Positions 1-12,100 of a stretch of 64,000 bases of DNA are shown one piece after another. The notes under the pieces were generated by a model. That model searched no databases and was not told the DNA's origin. It saw only the letters and a list, made by a program, of their open reading frames with translations. Source of the DNA: Membranipora membranacea. Its lineage: Eukaryota; Bryozoa; Gymnolaemata; Cheilostomatida; Membraniporidae. Every line of letters starts with the position of its first letter. Position 1 is the first letter of the stretch. The position numbers were made by a program, and so were the translations under genes. Location of the stretch: the NCBI GenBank assembly GCA_914767715.1, contig OU612074.1:22554062-22618061 (forward strand), written 5' to 3'.

Positions 1-1
1 A

Positions 2-174
2 GAAGCTTTTAGTGTATATAGGCTAGCAGCTGGAAGTCCTAACCAGACTGAGTCATTTAGAGGCGGCAGCAGGTCAGCGGTTAACAGATCAGCAGCAGCA
101 GAGGCAGAGAGGTGTTATCTACAGAGTATGAGTGTCTACAAATATACCCATATATAAATATTATATACAGCTGC
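2..174 (+). CDS. Possible partial exon of an unidentified gene
   Basis: The frame starting at base 2 is open to a TAA at about 172-174. Its translation has protein-like composition, with Ser/Arg/Gly and Ala/Glu runs (for example RGGSRSAVNRSAAAEAER). It may end at a splice donor after GCAGAGAG (about 109-111) rather than at the stop. I do not recognise the family. It could belong to the same plus-strand gene as the candidate last exon near 1275-1436. Chance openness cannot be excluded. Confidence 0.22.
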
Positions 175-1274
175 ATGTGTGTAAAGTGCTTCTATTTCCA
201 TGTATGAGTAGTACAGATAACAGCTCACTAAAGTGTCGCTGACATTTCACCAAATATAGCATATTGATTTGTTCTATATCTTATTTGCATCACTATCTTG
301 GGTTGTTCCTGATGTCATAGTTCCCCCTCACCCCAACCCCCCCCCCCCCCCCGCCTCCCCCTCCTCCTAACAATGAAGTTGTACTTATCGACACTCATCA
401 AACAACCAACCAACCATTCTTGGTTCACTTGGCTAAACACCCCTTTTATTTTCTATAAAAACCAACATTATTTAAATGACAAATTATAGGATTAGGTCAG
501 TGTAGGACATGCTTTATAGTAAGGGAGCTGATGTGATGATGAGATGGTGTGACTATTATGGGAGCGGGTCATTATCTTACATTAAAGATGGGACACCTTC
601 AGAATTAGGCGTGTGTCTTGTAGGGAACTATTATAGGATTCAATGACAGAAACAATACGTAGCCATTGTTCATCTATATATTCTGGGATGTTGAGGCAAG
701 AATTGCATTCTGGGTATATAATTAACAACCATGCTTGATCTTCCTATTTTGCTCCCTATGCTAGAATAACAATAACAACCATTTTACCACTCATAACTCT
801 AAGTGCTAGGTGTTAAAAGTGCCTAGCTAACACATATATAGGTGTTACCAGTAGACTTAATAGTAATAGTTTGTTATAATTAAGTCTATGGTGTTACCTA
901 ATAGCTAATACATATATGTGATCAGCCTGTCACACCCTGCCAGGGCTCTCAGTCTGCTGTACCTCACTACATGCTGTTTTGGTGACCTTTATCAAAGTTT
1001 ATTTCTAACTCTGGCTGGAGCCGATTCATGAATGCAACATTAGCAATAAGTCAAAGAAGTCTTTACATCCCTGGATGAGCTGCTAATCAAAGTAATATAT
1101 ACTTAATATTATATGGACTATTTACCCTCCATGAGTGTAATGATGCTCAGAACTCAGTGTTCACATTGTAATCACCTGGAAGAGAAGAATTTTGGTGATA
1201 GCTGGGTAGGCTAATATACATTCCTGTTTTTGTATTTTCTATTCGATGCGCTTGCAAAGAGTTTACCTATAGCA

Positions 1275-1436
1275 GAAGGATCTAACTTGGCCCTTGCCAA
1301 TGATCTGGGGTTAATGCTTGAGCCCATACTAAATGAGCTAGGTAAAGCTCAGTCTAAGTATATAAATGAAATATTAGGTGGTCATAATATACTTCCATTA
1401 GTGCACAAGATGAACCAAATATATAAAACATCATAG
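1275..1436 (+). CDS. Possible terminal exon, unidentified protein
   Basis: An open frame ends in TAG at 1434-1436. The last ~50 residues look like a helical protein C-terminus (LALANDLGLMLEPILNELGK, ending in HKMNQIYKTS). A pyrimidine-rich stretch (about 1221-1243) precedes several AG dinucleotides (near 1259-1277), so the frame could be a 3' terminal exon; the exact acceptor is uncertain. No family recognised. The alternative is a chance ORF. Confidence 0.3.
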   Translation, partial: EGSNLALANDLGLMLEPILNELGKAQSKYINEILGGHNILPLVHKMNQIYKTS

Positions 1437-3007
1437 TCTAAGTTTCATTGGGCTGTGATGGTGAAGTAGCTCTTCTCCTCCATTTGTGTTCAACTGTTTA
1501 CACCATAGACTTAATACATATTAGGTTTTAATGTATATTAGGTCTATGATTAACAGTCTCAGTTGCCCCTCCAATGCAATGACCTCTCTTTGCAAGCAAA
1601 CTGGGATCAATGGATATGACTTCAATGGATTGTTACACCATGGTGTGAGGTGTTAGTTTGTGTTGGGAGAGTAGTGGTAGGAGACCATACTCTCCGGAGA
1701 GCAGTGGTGGGAGACCATACTCTCTGGAGAAACAAGATAATACCTGTTTGGGATGGATGGAGCACAGTAAAGTACAGAAGGCCCCGATGTGACTAATGTG
1801 CGAAGTATTTGAGAGGATGTTTTTTTCTTGGTATTTCGATTAATTCTGGGTGTTGTGGTATGTGGGTAGAGTTGGTAGAAGGAAAAGAGGGAAAATCCCC
1901 TAAGACAAGACCGGCTTCCCAGGTCAAGGATGTGATTAATCAAACTAACAAAGGAGCGATGTGTGGTCCTGTTAGGTGAGTCGAAAGGACACAGGACTGA
2001 CCAACACTATTGGTTATTAGTGAACACAGTCATGCTAACCAGGCACTCAAACCTGAGAGAATACAGGAGGCTGATTGACTTCAAACCTGGCAAAGGAACA
2101 AACGCACATTGTGACGCAAACAGGAACCAAGCCATGATTCATCCAGAGATGACTGTGTATACAGGTACAGTATTACCGTACGTTGTTGCCTCATGCTGAC
2201 TCGTATGCTGGTTACGTTTTAAGTTTGGTAAATTTGGCAGAGACCTCTCAGAGCTCAAATTCAATGTCTGGGACAAAGAGTGATAAATTCTGGTCTGATA
2301 TTTACAGCTACGATGGCTATTTGTCCCATGAAGTTAATGACACCCATTAATCTTAATGATGGTTATTTTGATCAGTGAGAGGAGACCAAAGAAGACTAAC
2401 AATAAATAATTGATATACTTTATTTGAGCCATTAGTTCTAGTAGGATCCATGGGAAGTGAGAGGGAAGTATTTGAGCGGACCCAATATTTAGCTTATACG
2501 TGTTTAGTTTTTGAGATGTTATAATTATAAAACAGGTAAGGCTAATCCTCAGAAAATTGTCCACGGTGGAGAATTCACATTGTGTAGAGAACCATCCCAA
2601 CGCTCATAAATCTCACCCATTCAGTAAACACATCAGGTGATCTTATAAGCCTCCATAAGAAAGATTGATGGTTATCGAAGTGTTACTCGCTCGGACAATT
2701 TGGAGAACGTTTTTCCAATACACGCTTCTCTACAGATACTAATGGCCTGCGTGAGCGATCATAGATTATGGACAAACGGCATTCCATAGCAAAGCATCCT
2801 CAAAATTACGCTTTGCAAACCAGGATCCAACTTTCGAAACGCCAATTATCTGGTGGCCACTCACTAAGTAAAATATAACGCAGAGTCATGAGGTCACTTG
2901 TATATTGTAGGAAATTTAAAAGGAGTTCACTCATTGTGATATTTTTCAGTGGTATTTGCTTGAAGTGTAAATATATCCTTAATCTGTAAATATATCATAG
3001 GACAGCA

Positions 3008-3039
3008 TCACAGAGTAAGGATATATCCTTACTCTGTGA
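3008..3039. repeat. Perfect 32-bp palindrome
   Basis: The 16-base arm TCACAGAGTAAGGATA is followed directly by its exact reverse complement. Variants of the same palindrome occur at 12367-12403 and 12672-12707, and a weaker one at about 14089-14124, so this is a dispersed family and not a one-off hairpin. Confidence 0.85.
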
Positions 3040-3287
3040 CATAGTGCTCTAAACATGCTGCTCTCCTCACTGGCCCTGGCATGATAATTGATAATGATTA
3101 ATTTTTAATCCTTTTCACATAACAATATACACTCATCACTTGGTCAGGGTATTGCCCTGCTGGCTGCTGCACCCAGTGACCTGGTGCTCACTGACTGCTC
3201 TAATGTAGGATAAACATATTGATGCATGAGGATAAAAATAAATCAACAACAGAGGATTAAATCCAAAGCAGTTCATTCATCGATATG

Positions 3288-3332
3288 TTTATAACCTCCT
3301 AGTTTATAACCTCCTAGTTTATAACCTCCTAG
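3288..3332. repeat. 15-bp tandem repeat, three copies
   Basis: Three exact head-to-tail copies of TTTATAACCTCCTAG. No gene overlaps it. Confidence 0.9.
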
Positions 3333-6300
3333 TTCTCTTAGGATGATAGAATGGGAAACATTATCAGGGTCCGTAATCTGGAGGGTCACGTGGAACCAAG
3401 GAGTAACTTATCGGTGGAACCTGTGCCTGCTCCTCACACAACCATTAGTGATTTCATGTGGCCAATTTAGGAGTCACAGATTTATTGGTGGCATAATGGT
3501 GGTAAATAATTCTCAATATCTGCCAGTATGGAGCATTCTTGTTGGTTACCTGTGACGACAAACTGTTATGAGACACGCATAACATACAATAACATCGCAC
3601 AGGGAGCTACATATGTTGTTGAGTATGGTGGGGTAGTTATGGTGTCATATAGGGTGTTGTCAGGAAATTTGACCATGTCTCCAAGTGACGAGAATCCTAC
3701 ATGACATCTTCATGTTACAGTCACCCAAAGGTTACAGACGAGAAGACCTGATGTTTCAGCAGGGAGGGTGGGACACCCTCCTACCCTCCCTGGTTTCAGT
3801 GTAATAATGTGCTATGATCACAAACCCATTTGGTTTACTTGTCAAGTTAATGACAGGCTATTCATGGAGACCAATGTTGTCTATAATTTATGCAACAGGT
3901 GGATTAAGATCATATTGGACAATACATGCCAATTGATGCCCAAAGCTAGTAATCCAAAATAATGTCAGGGTAACTGCATAGCACACTAGTAGGCCTAGAT
4001 GTTGTCTACCTCTGAGTGGGAGCAAATCCAAACTTGTTTAAGACACGGCGCTGGATTGAAATTCACTATGTTTCCAAGCTCTGTAAAAATTCTGATTGAT
4101 GTGATTTTTGCCCATTGTTAGAAGCATGGAGACACGGAAGCTATTCAATTTTGTTCCATTAGTCATTTGCATTCACAAACGCATTGTTTGGGGATCCTAT
4201 AGTGTTTTAACTACATCCACCACATATGACTGCCCAAGTTCATTCAATAGGATGCAAATGATCATTCAAAGCATGGAAACTTCATGCTATTCTTCTCACA
4301 CTTCACACCTAGACATGGATGGTCATGTCTGATGGTGACAATAATGATACATCTGACCTGTTATATCTCGACACGTTTGACAGATTGTTTCTATAGCTGG
4401 TTGGTAATATCTGTGACAAGGTAGCAGACCATACCAATTATTACACAAGTGCAAATCTAATTTTGTATTGGTGTGTCATACAGACACAAATATATCATTG
4501 ACTCTAACATTAACTTTGTAGCAACTACTTTCATGATGACAGTGTAGTCTACCAACTACTGGGGTCAAGGTCAAGGTGTGCTCCGACCTGCCTGCAAACT
4601 GAGAGCAGAATACGGCACAGTTATTTATCAGTGTTCGGACAGAGACAGACACGCGATTCTTACCCACATTTATAGACAGTCTGATGCTCAATGATACAGG
4701 GTTGCCTTAGTACATGTTGTTGCAACCAGCAGCTTGTTCTTAACTATATGAAAACCATAATTAGGACAATTTGCTATCATTACAATATCCAATAGACTTG
4801 GCAGGGTAATATTTGTCACCAACATTTTCTGATAGTTGTTGGCAATGTTCAGCCAAAGTTATTTTAAGGCTAATTAGTCACTTGATTAATATACTAATGG
4901 TTCTAAACATCCCAGGTTATAAATTGTGTCAACATGAAAGGATGTCAGGGATCCCATTAGTTTTGCATGACAGAACACAAGGATCCTGCTCTATCTGTGC
5001 CCTATAGTGTCAATGACTTGATGGAGTAGTGGAGGATGGCGAAAGTGATTAACAGACACTAATCCCATCAGATCTGCTGAGTGATCTAACTCAGAGGGAC
5101 GGTGGGGCACACCTGATCTGATGTCACCTGATTGTCATATCATCTAGTAATACCAGAGACATAATATGAATTGCCACTTTGGTAACATCTTGTGTGTTAT
5201 TGTCTCCAGGTTGTTACCTCATATGGAAATGATTATGACATGGTAGGATGAACCAGGGAGAATGGATGAAGCTGGATGAACTGAACTGCAAGTCTGGTAG
5301 ATAGCTGTCAACAGCTGTGCAAGACCCTCCTTTTGTTCTTGGGACATGTTATTAAATCATGTCGGCAAGTTGGACCTCAGAGGAATGCTGCGTTTTGAAT
5401 GACAGAACCTGCATGACTGCATTGAATGAAAATCATTGTGACTAGTAACTTAATTATTGGTCATAAATTTAATTGAAATTCCAAGAGGCAGTTTTAAATT
5501 CCTGTATACAGTAGATAAAAGGGACCAAAATGGTTGACTGGTTTGGTAAAACCATCAACAATCAGAGGCTCAATTTGATATTGCTGACTAGTTGGGTTAC
5601 CAAGTATACTGTGCCATCGGTAGTTGGTAAGAATATAGAATCTTGGATAGCGATATCGAGATTACTAGATGCACCCCTATTGCGACGTGAACAGCGTAGG
5701 TCCTAAAACTAGTAACTTACATTTTGCTTAACTCTATATCTACCCTACGCTGCGCCGAATGTCATCCTGACTGACATTAGCTAACTATAACAAAAATCAT
5801 GCTATAAATCTCTGAACCTTATCAAGTTCACGAGCCGTGCACTTGTTAGAGAGTTCTATGGAGTAGAGGTTAGACCTGCACAACTGACTTAGTATTACCA
5901 ATAGTATACCATACAGTAGATGTATGTACTTCATCATAGAAAAAAACATCAGAGCTTATGAATTGAACTGCTATTTTAACCAACATAGGAATTACTTGGC
6001 ACTTATTTCTTTTAACAGACTTCGCAGTAAAAGGTGGTTCATCGTCACATAAAGTAGTATCGGAGTTGGAGAGAAAAAAGCATATAATTAACCAATAACA
6101 AAGCATGTTGGCATAGATAAGTACTGTTTAAACTGTGATGATGATACTTTGACCTTCCATGAGGTTAGGCGTATAAATATGTGCCAAGTTATGCAATGTT
6201 ATGTTAGTTAAAATGGCCGTGTTCAATATACACACTTCATGTTATTCTATTTCTCACCAATGAAGTACGGTCCCCCCTCCGAGTACATGTAACAGTACAA

Positions 6301-8298
6301 TGCTGAGACACTGTCTGGGTAAGACCTAGGAGTCCAAACCATCCTGGGTAACACCAAGGCAAGGCGCAATAGAGTACTCTTATAATTCCTTGATCAAGGC
6401 CCATGCACTACTAGTACTTCCACACCCTTGTCATGGCTTACCCGCCAAATGGATGCCTTGCCTTGACAACTGTTCTCTTTGTAGAGCCAAGGTGGGAATA
6501 CTACATGGTTAAGTTAAGAAATGTATCACAATTCCCACCAAGGAGTTAGACTAGAATGAGTAAGACTACATAATATGTAACTCCTTGATTTCACACATCA
6601 CTCTCACTGTCCACTCCCCAGCAGGCTCCCCTGCTACACTCATAGTCACAGCAAGGACTGTAAAAGGTGCTTGGTCACAGATAGAACACCAGCAGTTCAT
6701 CATAAGTTACACATTGTTGTGGGTTTTTCAAGCAACATATACACATTTTACTAATGTCATCACTAGAGCAATATACACTTACCAGCCTCCACATCAGATG
6801 AGAAATATACTACAGGTGTCAGGGCAGAGAATCATTCAGAAACCTACTCTTATCAAGTCCTTACAAGCACCTGTTGAATTAGCCTAGGTTTATATCAAAT
6901 AAGGGCTACCTTCACGACGACCCTACCTTAGAAGATATAGTAATGCTCAGAGAGTAGGTTATACTATCATTTCCGCTTTATGAGCACACAACTCCAAATT
7001 GTAATCTACTTTGGATCTGAGATACGTTTACACACCATTGGCAGTAATTAAGTAATTAGACAAACCATAGCTCTCAACTATGACAATGACCTGAATAACT
7101 CCTCATAATTACCGAAAGCTATTCTTAGTTTTCAAGTAATTATCTATACAAGCCTAGGACATAACGCATGAGATACTAGAGACAGATATAGGACGGGGCT
7201 GAGAAGACAGACGACCCTGACCCTGACTTACAGATAGACCTACTGTGCACAGATCCTACATAATATATCTGGTAACTATTTGTGAACACTCAGCCTTATT
7301 TCTGATGGATATAAATCTTAGCTGGGCTAAGTTTAACCACCTTGCGATTGCTTTCAACTACGTATCACAGGATCAACAACAGAACTGTCAAATATCTTAC
7401 AAGTTTATCATTTTGTCGCCTCACCCAGAGAAATTCAATAAACTGCTCAGGCATCGGGTCCGTCCATTCGTTCACTTAATTCCAAATTATGGGTGCTTGG
7501 AGTGTGGACCTGAGGGGGTGATACTATCTGTGTTGAAGAGGGGTTGGGGAGTAAGAGACAGCAACAAGTGCATAACTTAATTTTATCTCATAGATTAAAA
7601 TTACTTTCTCACTGCTGTCCAGTATACAAAAAAAGCGGTCAGCCAATAGAGCTGAAACCAGCAGAGACCCATTATAGCCTGTGTGAGCAAAAGCCTCTGA
7701 TGGTAAGCAATGACATATACAGAAGCATATTATGCTGATTTTGTTGACGATTATACTTTCTGTACATCTAATAGCTACTAGCTATTACCTACCCATTTTG
7801 ATGCGGAAGATTAGGTGTTATAGTGTGGTGGTGCTGGTTGTGTTATGTGTACGTGCAATAACAGTGCTACCTAGTAATCAGGGCTCGAATATCAGATTTA
7901 AATCATTCAGGAGCAGGTAAATCCTAATTATGATTTCTTAATGTTGTTCTGAAGAAGTTTCTTGTATCATAATGCATTGCATTCGTTTATTTTGCCTAGC
8001 ATTAAATTGCAAAAAACCACTGCTGCTAATCTGGACCTGAAGGCCCGTAAGTTTGACAATTCTTTCGGTGCTAAGTTGTGACTGACTTTCTCATTGAGCC
8101 GTATCCATTCATGCAGGAGATATAGCCCTAAAGTGTTTTGTACCCGTATAACACTATTATAAGCGCTATTATTGTAAGAGAAATTCAAATCTGGGAGGAT
8201 ATTCATTGGTTTTGAAACTAACTAAGCCCAAGAATTTCTCAAAGATCTGGTCTTATGGTCTTATAAACTGCTATAGATTGTACTGTTGACTGAATGTA

Positions 8299-8577
8299 TT
8301 TATTCTTTCATAATATTCACAATTTTCTGCACAGTTGTGACAAAACTTAGGTATTGACAAAAAATCTTTGTTATACAGATGGGTAGATACTACTGGGCAC
8401 ATTATTTACATACAAAACACAGGAGGAACAAAAAAATGAGCAAGGGGGTGCAATAACCAGACCCGATGGGAGAACCAAAATGATAATAGCTGCCACCAAA
8501 GTGGATAATAAACGTATGATCAGTGAACAAACATTGCGTTCTAGCTGCAGGTAACTCAATGCCTGAACAGTTTTATT
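8299..8577 (-). promoter_or_regulatory. Candidate poly(A) signals of the SLC25A33/36-like gene
   Basis: Two AATAAA hexamers on the minus strand (plus TTTATT at 8572-8577 and 8299-8304) lie 288 and 561 nt downstream of the carrier stop codon (8865-8867). Either would give a normal-length 3' untranslated region. No cDNA evidence is available to choose. Confidence 0.3.
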
Positions 8578-8864
8578 GAGAGAGATTTTGGTTAAAGCTT
8601 GGGATACATTCTGCTCCAATATGGTAACTTGCCTTAGCTTTCAGACAAGGTATTATATGAGACTAAAATATTGACTTTTTATGTACATTAAAATTTGGCA
8701 CTTGGGCGCTTTGATTCACTGGATGTCTCAGATTATAACCATCTAAGGCTGTGAAAAAAGCGCCTCCGAAAAATTGTCCAGAAATGAACACAACAGGAAA
8801 CAAGCATGGAAACGACACTCGCTTACTATCCAGTTCCGATTGTCGGTTCCATAGACGGCGTGAT

Positions 8865-9100
8865 TCAGATATCGATAGTATCATTTCCCTGATCCACTTG
8901 TTTATTCTGCGGTGTGAGAGCGTATACTGTGAGTTCGTATGTACACATCATGATAGCAGTGTTTGGTATGGCTCTGACTAGCTGAGCGACTAGCCCTCGA
9001 TACAGTCCATGGTACCCCTCGTCCATCACTACCTTGCTAAGTGTCTGCCAGAATCCCCTGTATATGTTCCCTTCCTGTCTCATCCGAGTTCTCGCCACCT
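8865..9100 (-). CDS. SLC25A36: Carrier coding exon 6 (C-terminus)
   Basis: Acceptor TGTCCTCAG; the first two bases complete the Glu of PHE, giving the third signature PHEVARTR. Encodes the matrix helix ([10 protein letters not shown]) and the last transmembrane helix ([19 protein letters not shown]), ending in a polar tail with TGA at 8867-8865. Confidence 0.94.
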
Positions 9101-12100
9101 CTGAGGACACAAAAGCATTGGGATTAATAATAAGATGTTATGTGATGTAAATCTTCAGCGTTATTAAGGAGATAGGGACATAACTGTCTCAAACTCTTTG
9201 CTGACGCCAAGGAGTTGGAGTTCGAGTCTCTAACTCCTTGCTGTCACTGAATATTAATAAAAGTTTGATAAACTAATTTGGAGTTATCTATCTAAATGGT
9301 ACTGAACTACAAGAGCAGACAACACACAATTTTGACACCGAATTTGGATATTTTTAGATTTGTGAAGCATGTAGCCCAATGATTGACACTAACACAGTGT
9401 TATATAATCAAATTTTCACAAACTTGGCAGGTGAACATTGTTTGTTTGCTCACTAGGCTTCATCAATGTGAGTGAATCTGGCACAGACTGAGTAACAGTA
9501 AGATAAACAATTCACAAACAAATTCAAAGTCAGCGACCCTAACAATTCACAACAGTACAAAGGCTAAAGGAATTATCTTACAAGTTGTTGACCAGAACTT
9601 AAGAGTTATTTTGGACGTGAGATTTCATAGGCTGATAGCTGATGTTGATATAAGGTGAACTCCTAAAGCTACTGACCAAGAGGCTATGTTATGATAGCCC
9701 AGACATACAGGGTTCAAAGTTCAAATATTGAGGGTAGGCATGGTCACTGGGAAGCAAAGCTATGAACCACAAAAAGGAGACTGGGCATAGTAGCTGGTTG
9801 ATTGTTGTTTCATTGCAAAGATGATACTATGGATATTTCTATGTAAAACACATGAACTAAAACACTCCAAAATTGTCATTGCGGACTACTTGTTTCCCGT
9901 TTCACTTGGGGCCTACTTGACCAAGTTTGATCTATTCGCCTGCATTCTGAGTTACTCACGATTCCAAGGGAGGAATGCAGACAATTGGATTAAACTTGTT
10001 CTATGGGCCTACGTATCATTGTTTTCTACTTTAACAATATCTCACTCCCACAATGCAACTGTAAAATGGTTAAACCTGATCGAACTTCTTAAATTTATTA
10101 TAAGGAATATTTATGAAACTTGCATCTTGGAGAAAATTTAATGGCAGCTGTGTGAACTCACCGTGTGGATAGAATGAGATACAGGCGATAGTTTTACTGA
10201 TGGCTCCGGCAATCATAAACTCAGCAAAGTCCATCGGTGAGCGATCGTTCTCAGTATCTACTGTTCGTCCGTGTACCAATATCCTCTCCTTCAGTTTCTC
10301 GTAGATTACAAAGTTAAGCACCGTCTCAGATATACCCATATAGGAGGCTGTCAGTCCTCTGTAGAACCCTCGGAGTCCCTGCTCTCCGTACACATCACGT
10401 ATACACCTCAGTACTGTCAGACGGGATGTACCTTTCCTGTAAACAGAAATAATAGAAACATAAGAGTTTGCATATCTTTACTTCGTTAGTCCTATTTATT
10501 GTTATGTTTTCTGAGTTTTGCTCGGAATCATGACCTTGATGTGACCCCGATTTTGTCCCTCCTATGATAAATACATTACAAGAGCTTCAACTGCTAGGGC
10601 TCTAAATACTGCTAATTGGAAATTACAAACCCAGGATACATTGAGTACTTCCAAGAGCTTGATTGAGCCAAGTTCAATTGTGATCAGAGACAGATAGTGA
10701 ATAGAATGATTGTGGTGAACCACTCCCACTATGGATTACTTTCGTGACCTGTACGTTTATCAGATCACAACACAGGTCAGCAGAGACACTACATATATAT
10801 ATATATATCTAATGACTAATATGGTCTGCGCAGCGCATTATGGACAATCCTTTCTTTAACAAAATATATATCGATATAATATTTAAAGCAGAATTCAATG
10901 ACAAATTAGAAAAGTGTTCCACAATACTTTCCACACCATGTTTGGGATGTTATATCAATGATTGTTTGTATCGAGCTGAACAATGATGACAAAGGTAGGC
11001 TACACTATTGCAATAAAAAAAACATCTAAATTTTCAATAACTCAGTTCTACATGTACTCTGGTTTTAAATTGTCTTTGACCTTCAGTTTAAACACATATA
11101 TTATCAAACTCAATGTCCATGTGCATTATGCATTATCCCTCCCAATAGAGATGTGCCCCCCCCCAACCCCCATCCTTGATGCACTGGCATCATACGTTGC
11201 TACACCATGGACATGAAGCTTGCTAGTACCAGTATGCCTGCCATGTGGATAATTTCCAGCCCATTGCATTGCGACGGAGTAAGGCAGTAAGGTTGAACAT
11301 GGGAAGCACAATTTAGTTTGCATAACATGCAGCTTTACATAATATATCCAAAACATGATGATAATATTTCCGCGGTAATGAAACTTTCCATGATATCACA
11401 ATCATTCAAGGCTATAGAATGCTCTGCTAATCAATAACACAAGTCTAAGTGATTGGCATTCAATAACATCGAAATCTCCCTCATTGGATGATGGAAAAAT
11501 CCCACACTCTTAGAGCGTGTGCCGCTTAGTGTACTTTTGTTCGACTTTTTATTTATGGCCGTCCTACAGTGAAAAGTAATTTGGCAGGGTGTACTAGCGT
11601 TGTTGGCATAGGCCCAGAAGGATAAAATGGGATTGATTAACACGAGGATATAGCTTGCGATCTTTTTTTTTCACCAAGTAAAGAATAAAAATAGCAAAGT
11701 TTTGAAGGTTGACTGTCTGAGATGAGAAATCACTGACTGAGAATCGAGATGCGACAAATTTAACTTTATTTTGGATATCATTTGGGATCTGAATATGGAT
11801 AATTTAGATTCTGTTCATATCATATTTTTTTTATTATTGTCTATTAATAACTGAAGTGGCCCCTGGTTAGGTTTATGCCCCCTTGATGGCTTAATTGTTG
11901 TGCCAATAAGAGTTGGCTGAGAGTTGAGGGGAAGCCTGAGATTCTTCTATGAGGTTGGGGGTTCATGAGTTAACTTACTCTAATGATTATAAGGGAGCTC
12001 AAACGCTTAAAAAGCCACAGAATGTTTGATGTGACTATAACAGCCACCAAATCCGTATAACAGTTTTTAAGAAAATCCAAGAGCAATGGCGGGGGGGGGG

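Larger units (their letters stand above)
1437..8864. other. Intergenic or unassigned region
   Basis: About 7.4 kb in which I find no exon I can support. Short ORFs occur on both strands, the longest 111 codons at 7245-7580 (+), but they lack recognisable motifs and splice context. The region holds a 32-bp perfect palindrome (3008-3039), a 15-bp triplet repeat (3288-3332) and otherwise unique AT-rich DNA. Its right end contains the 3' untranslated region of the carrier gene. Confidence 0.5.

Noticed and set aside
7245-7580. 111-codon plus-strand ORF as a gene
   Set aside because: No recognisable motif, atypical composition, and no clear start or splice context.
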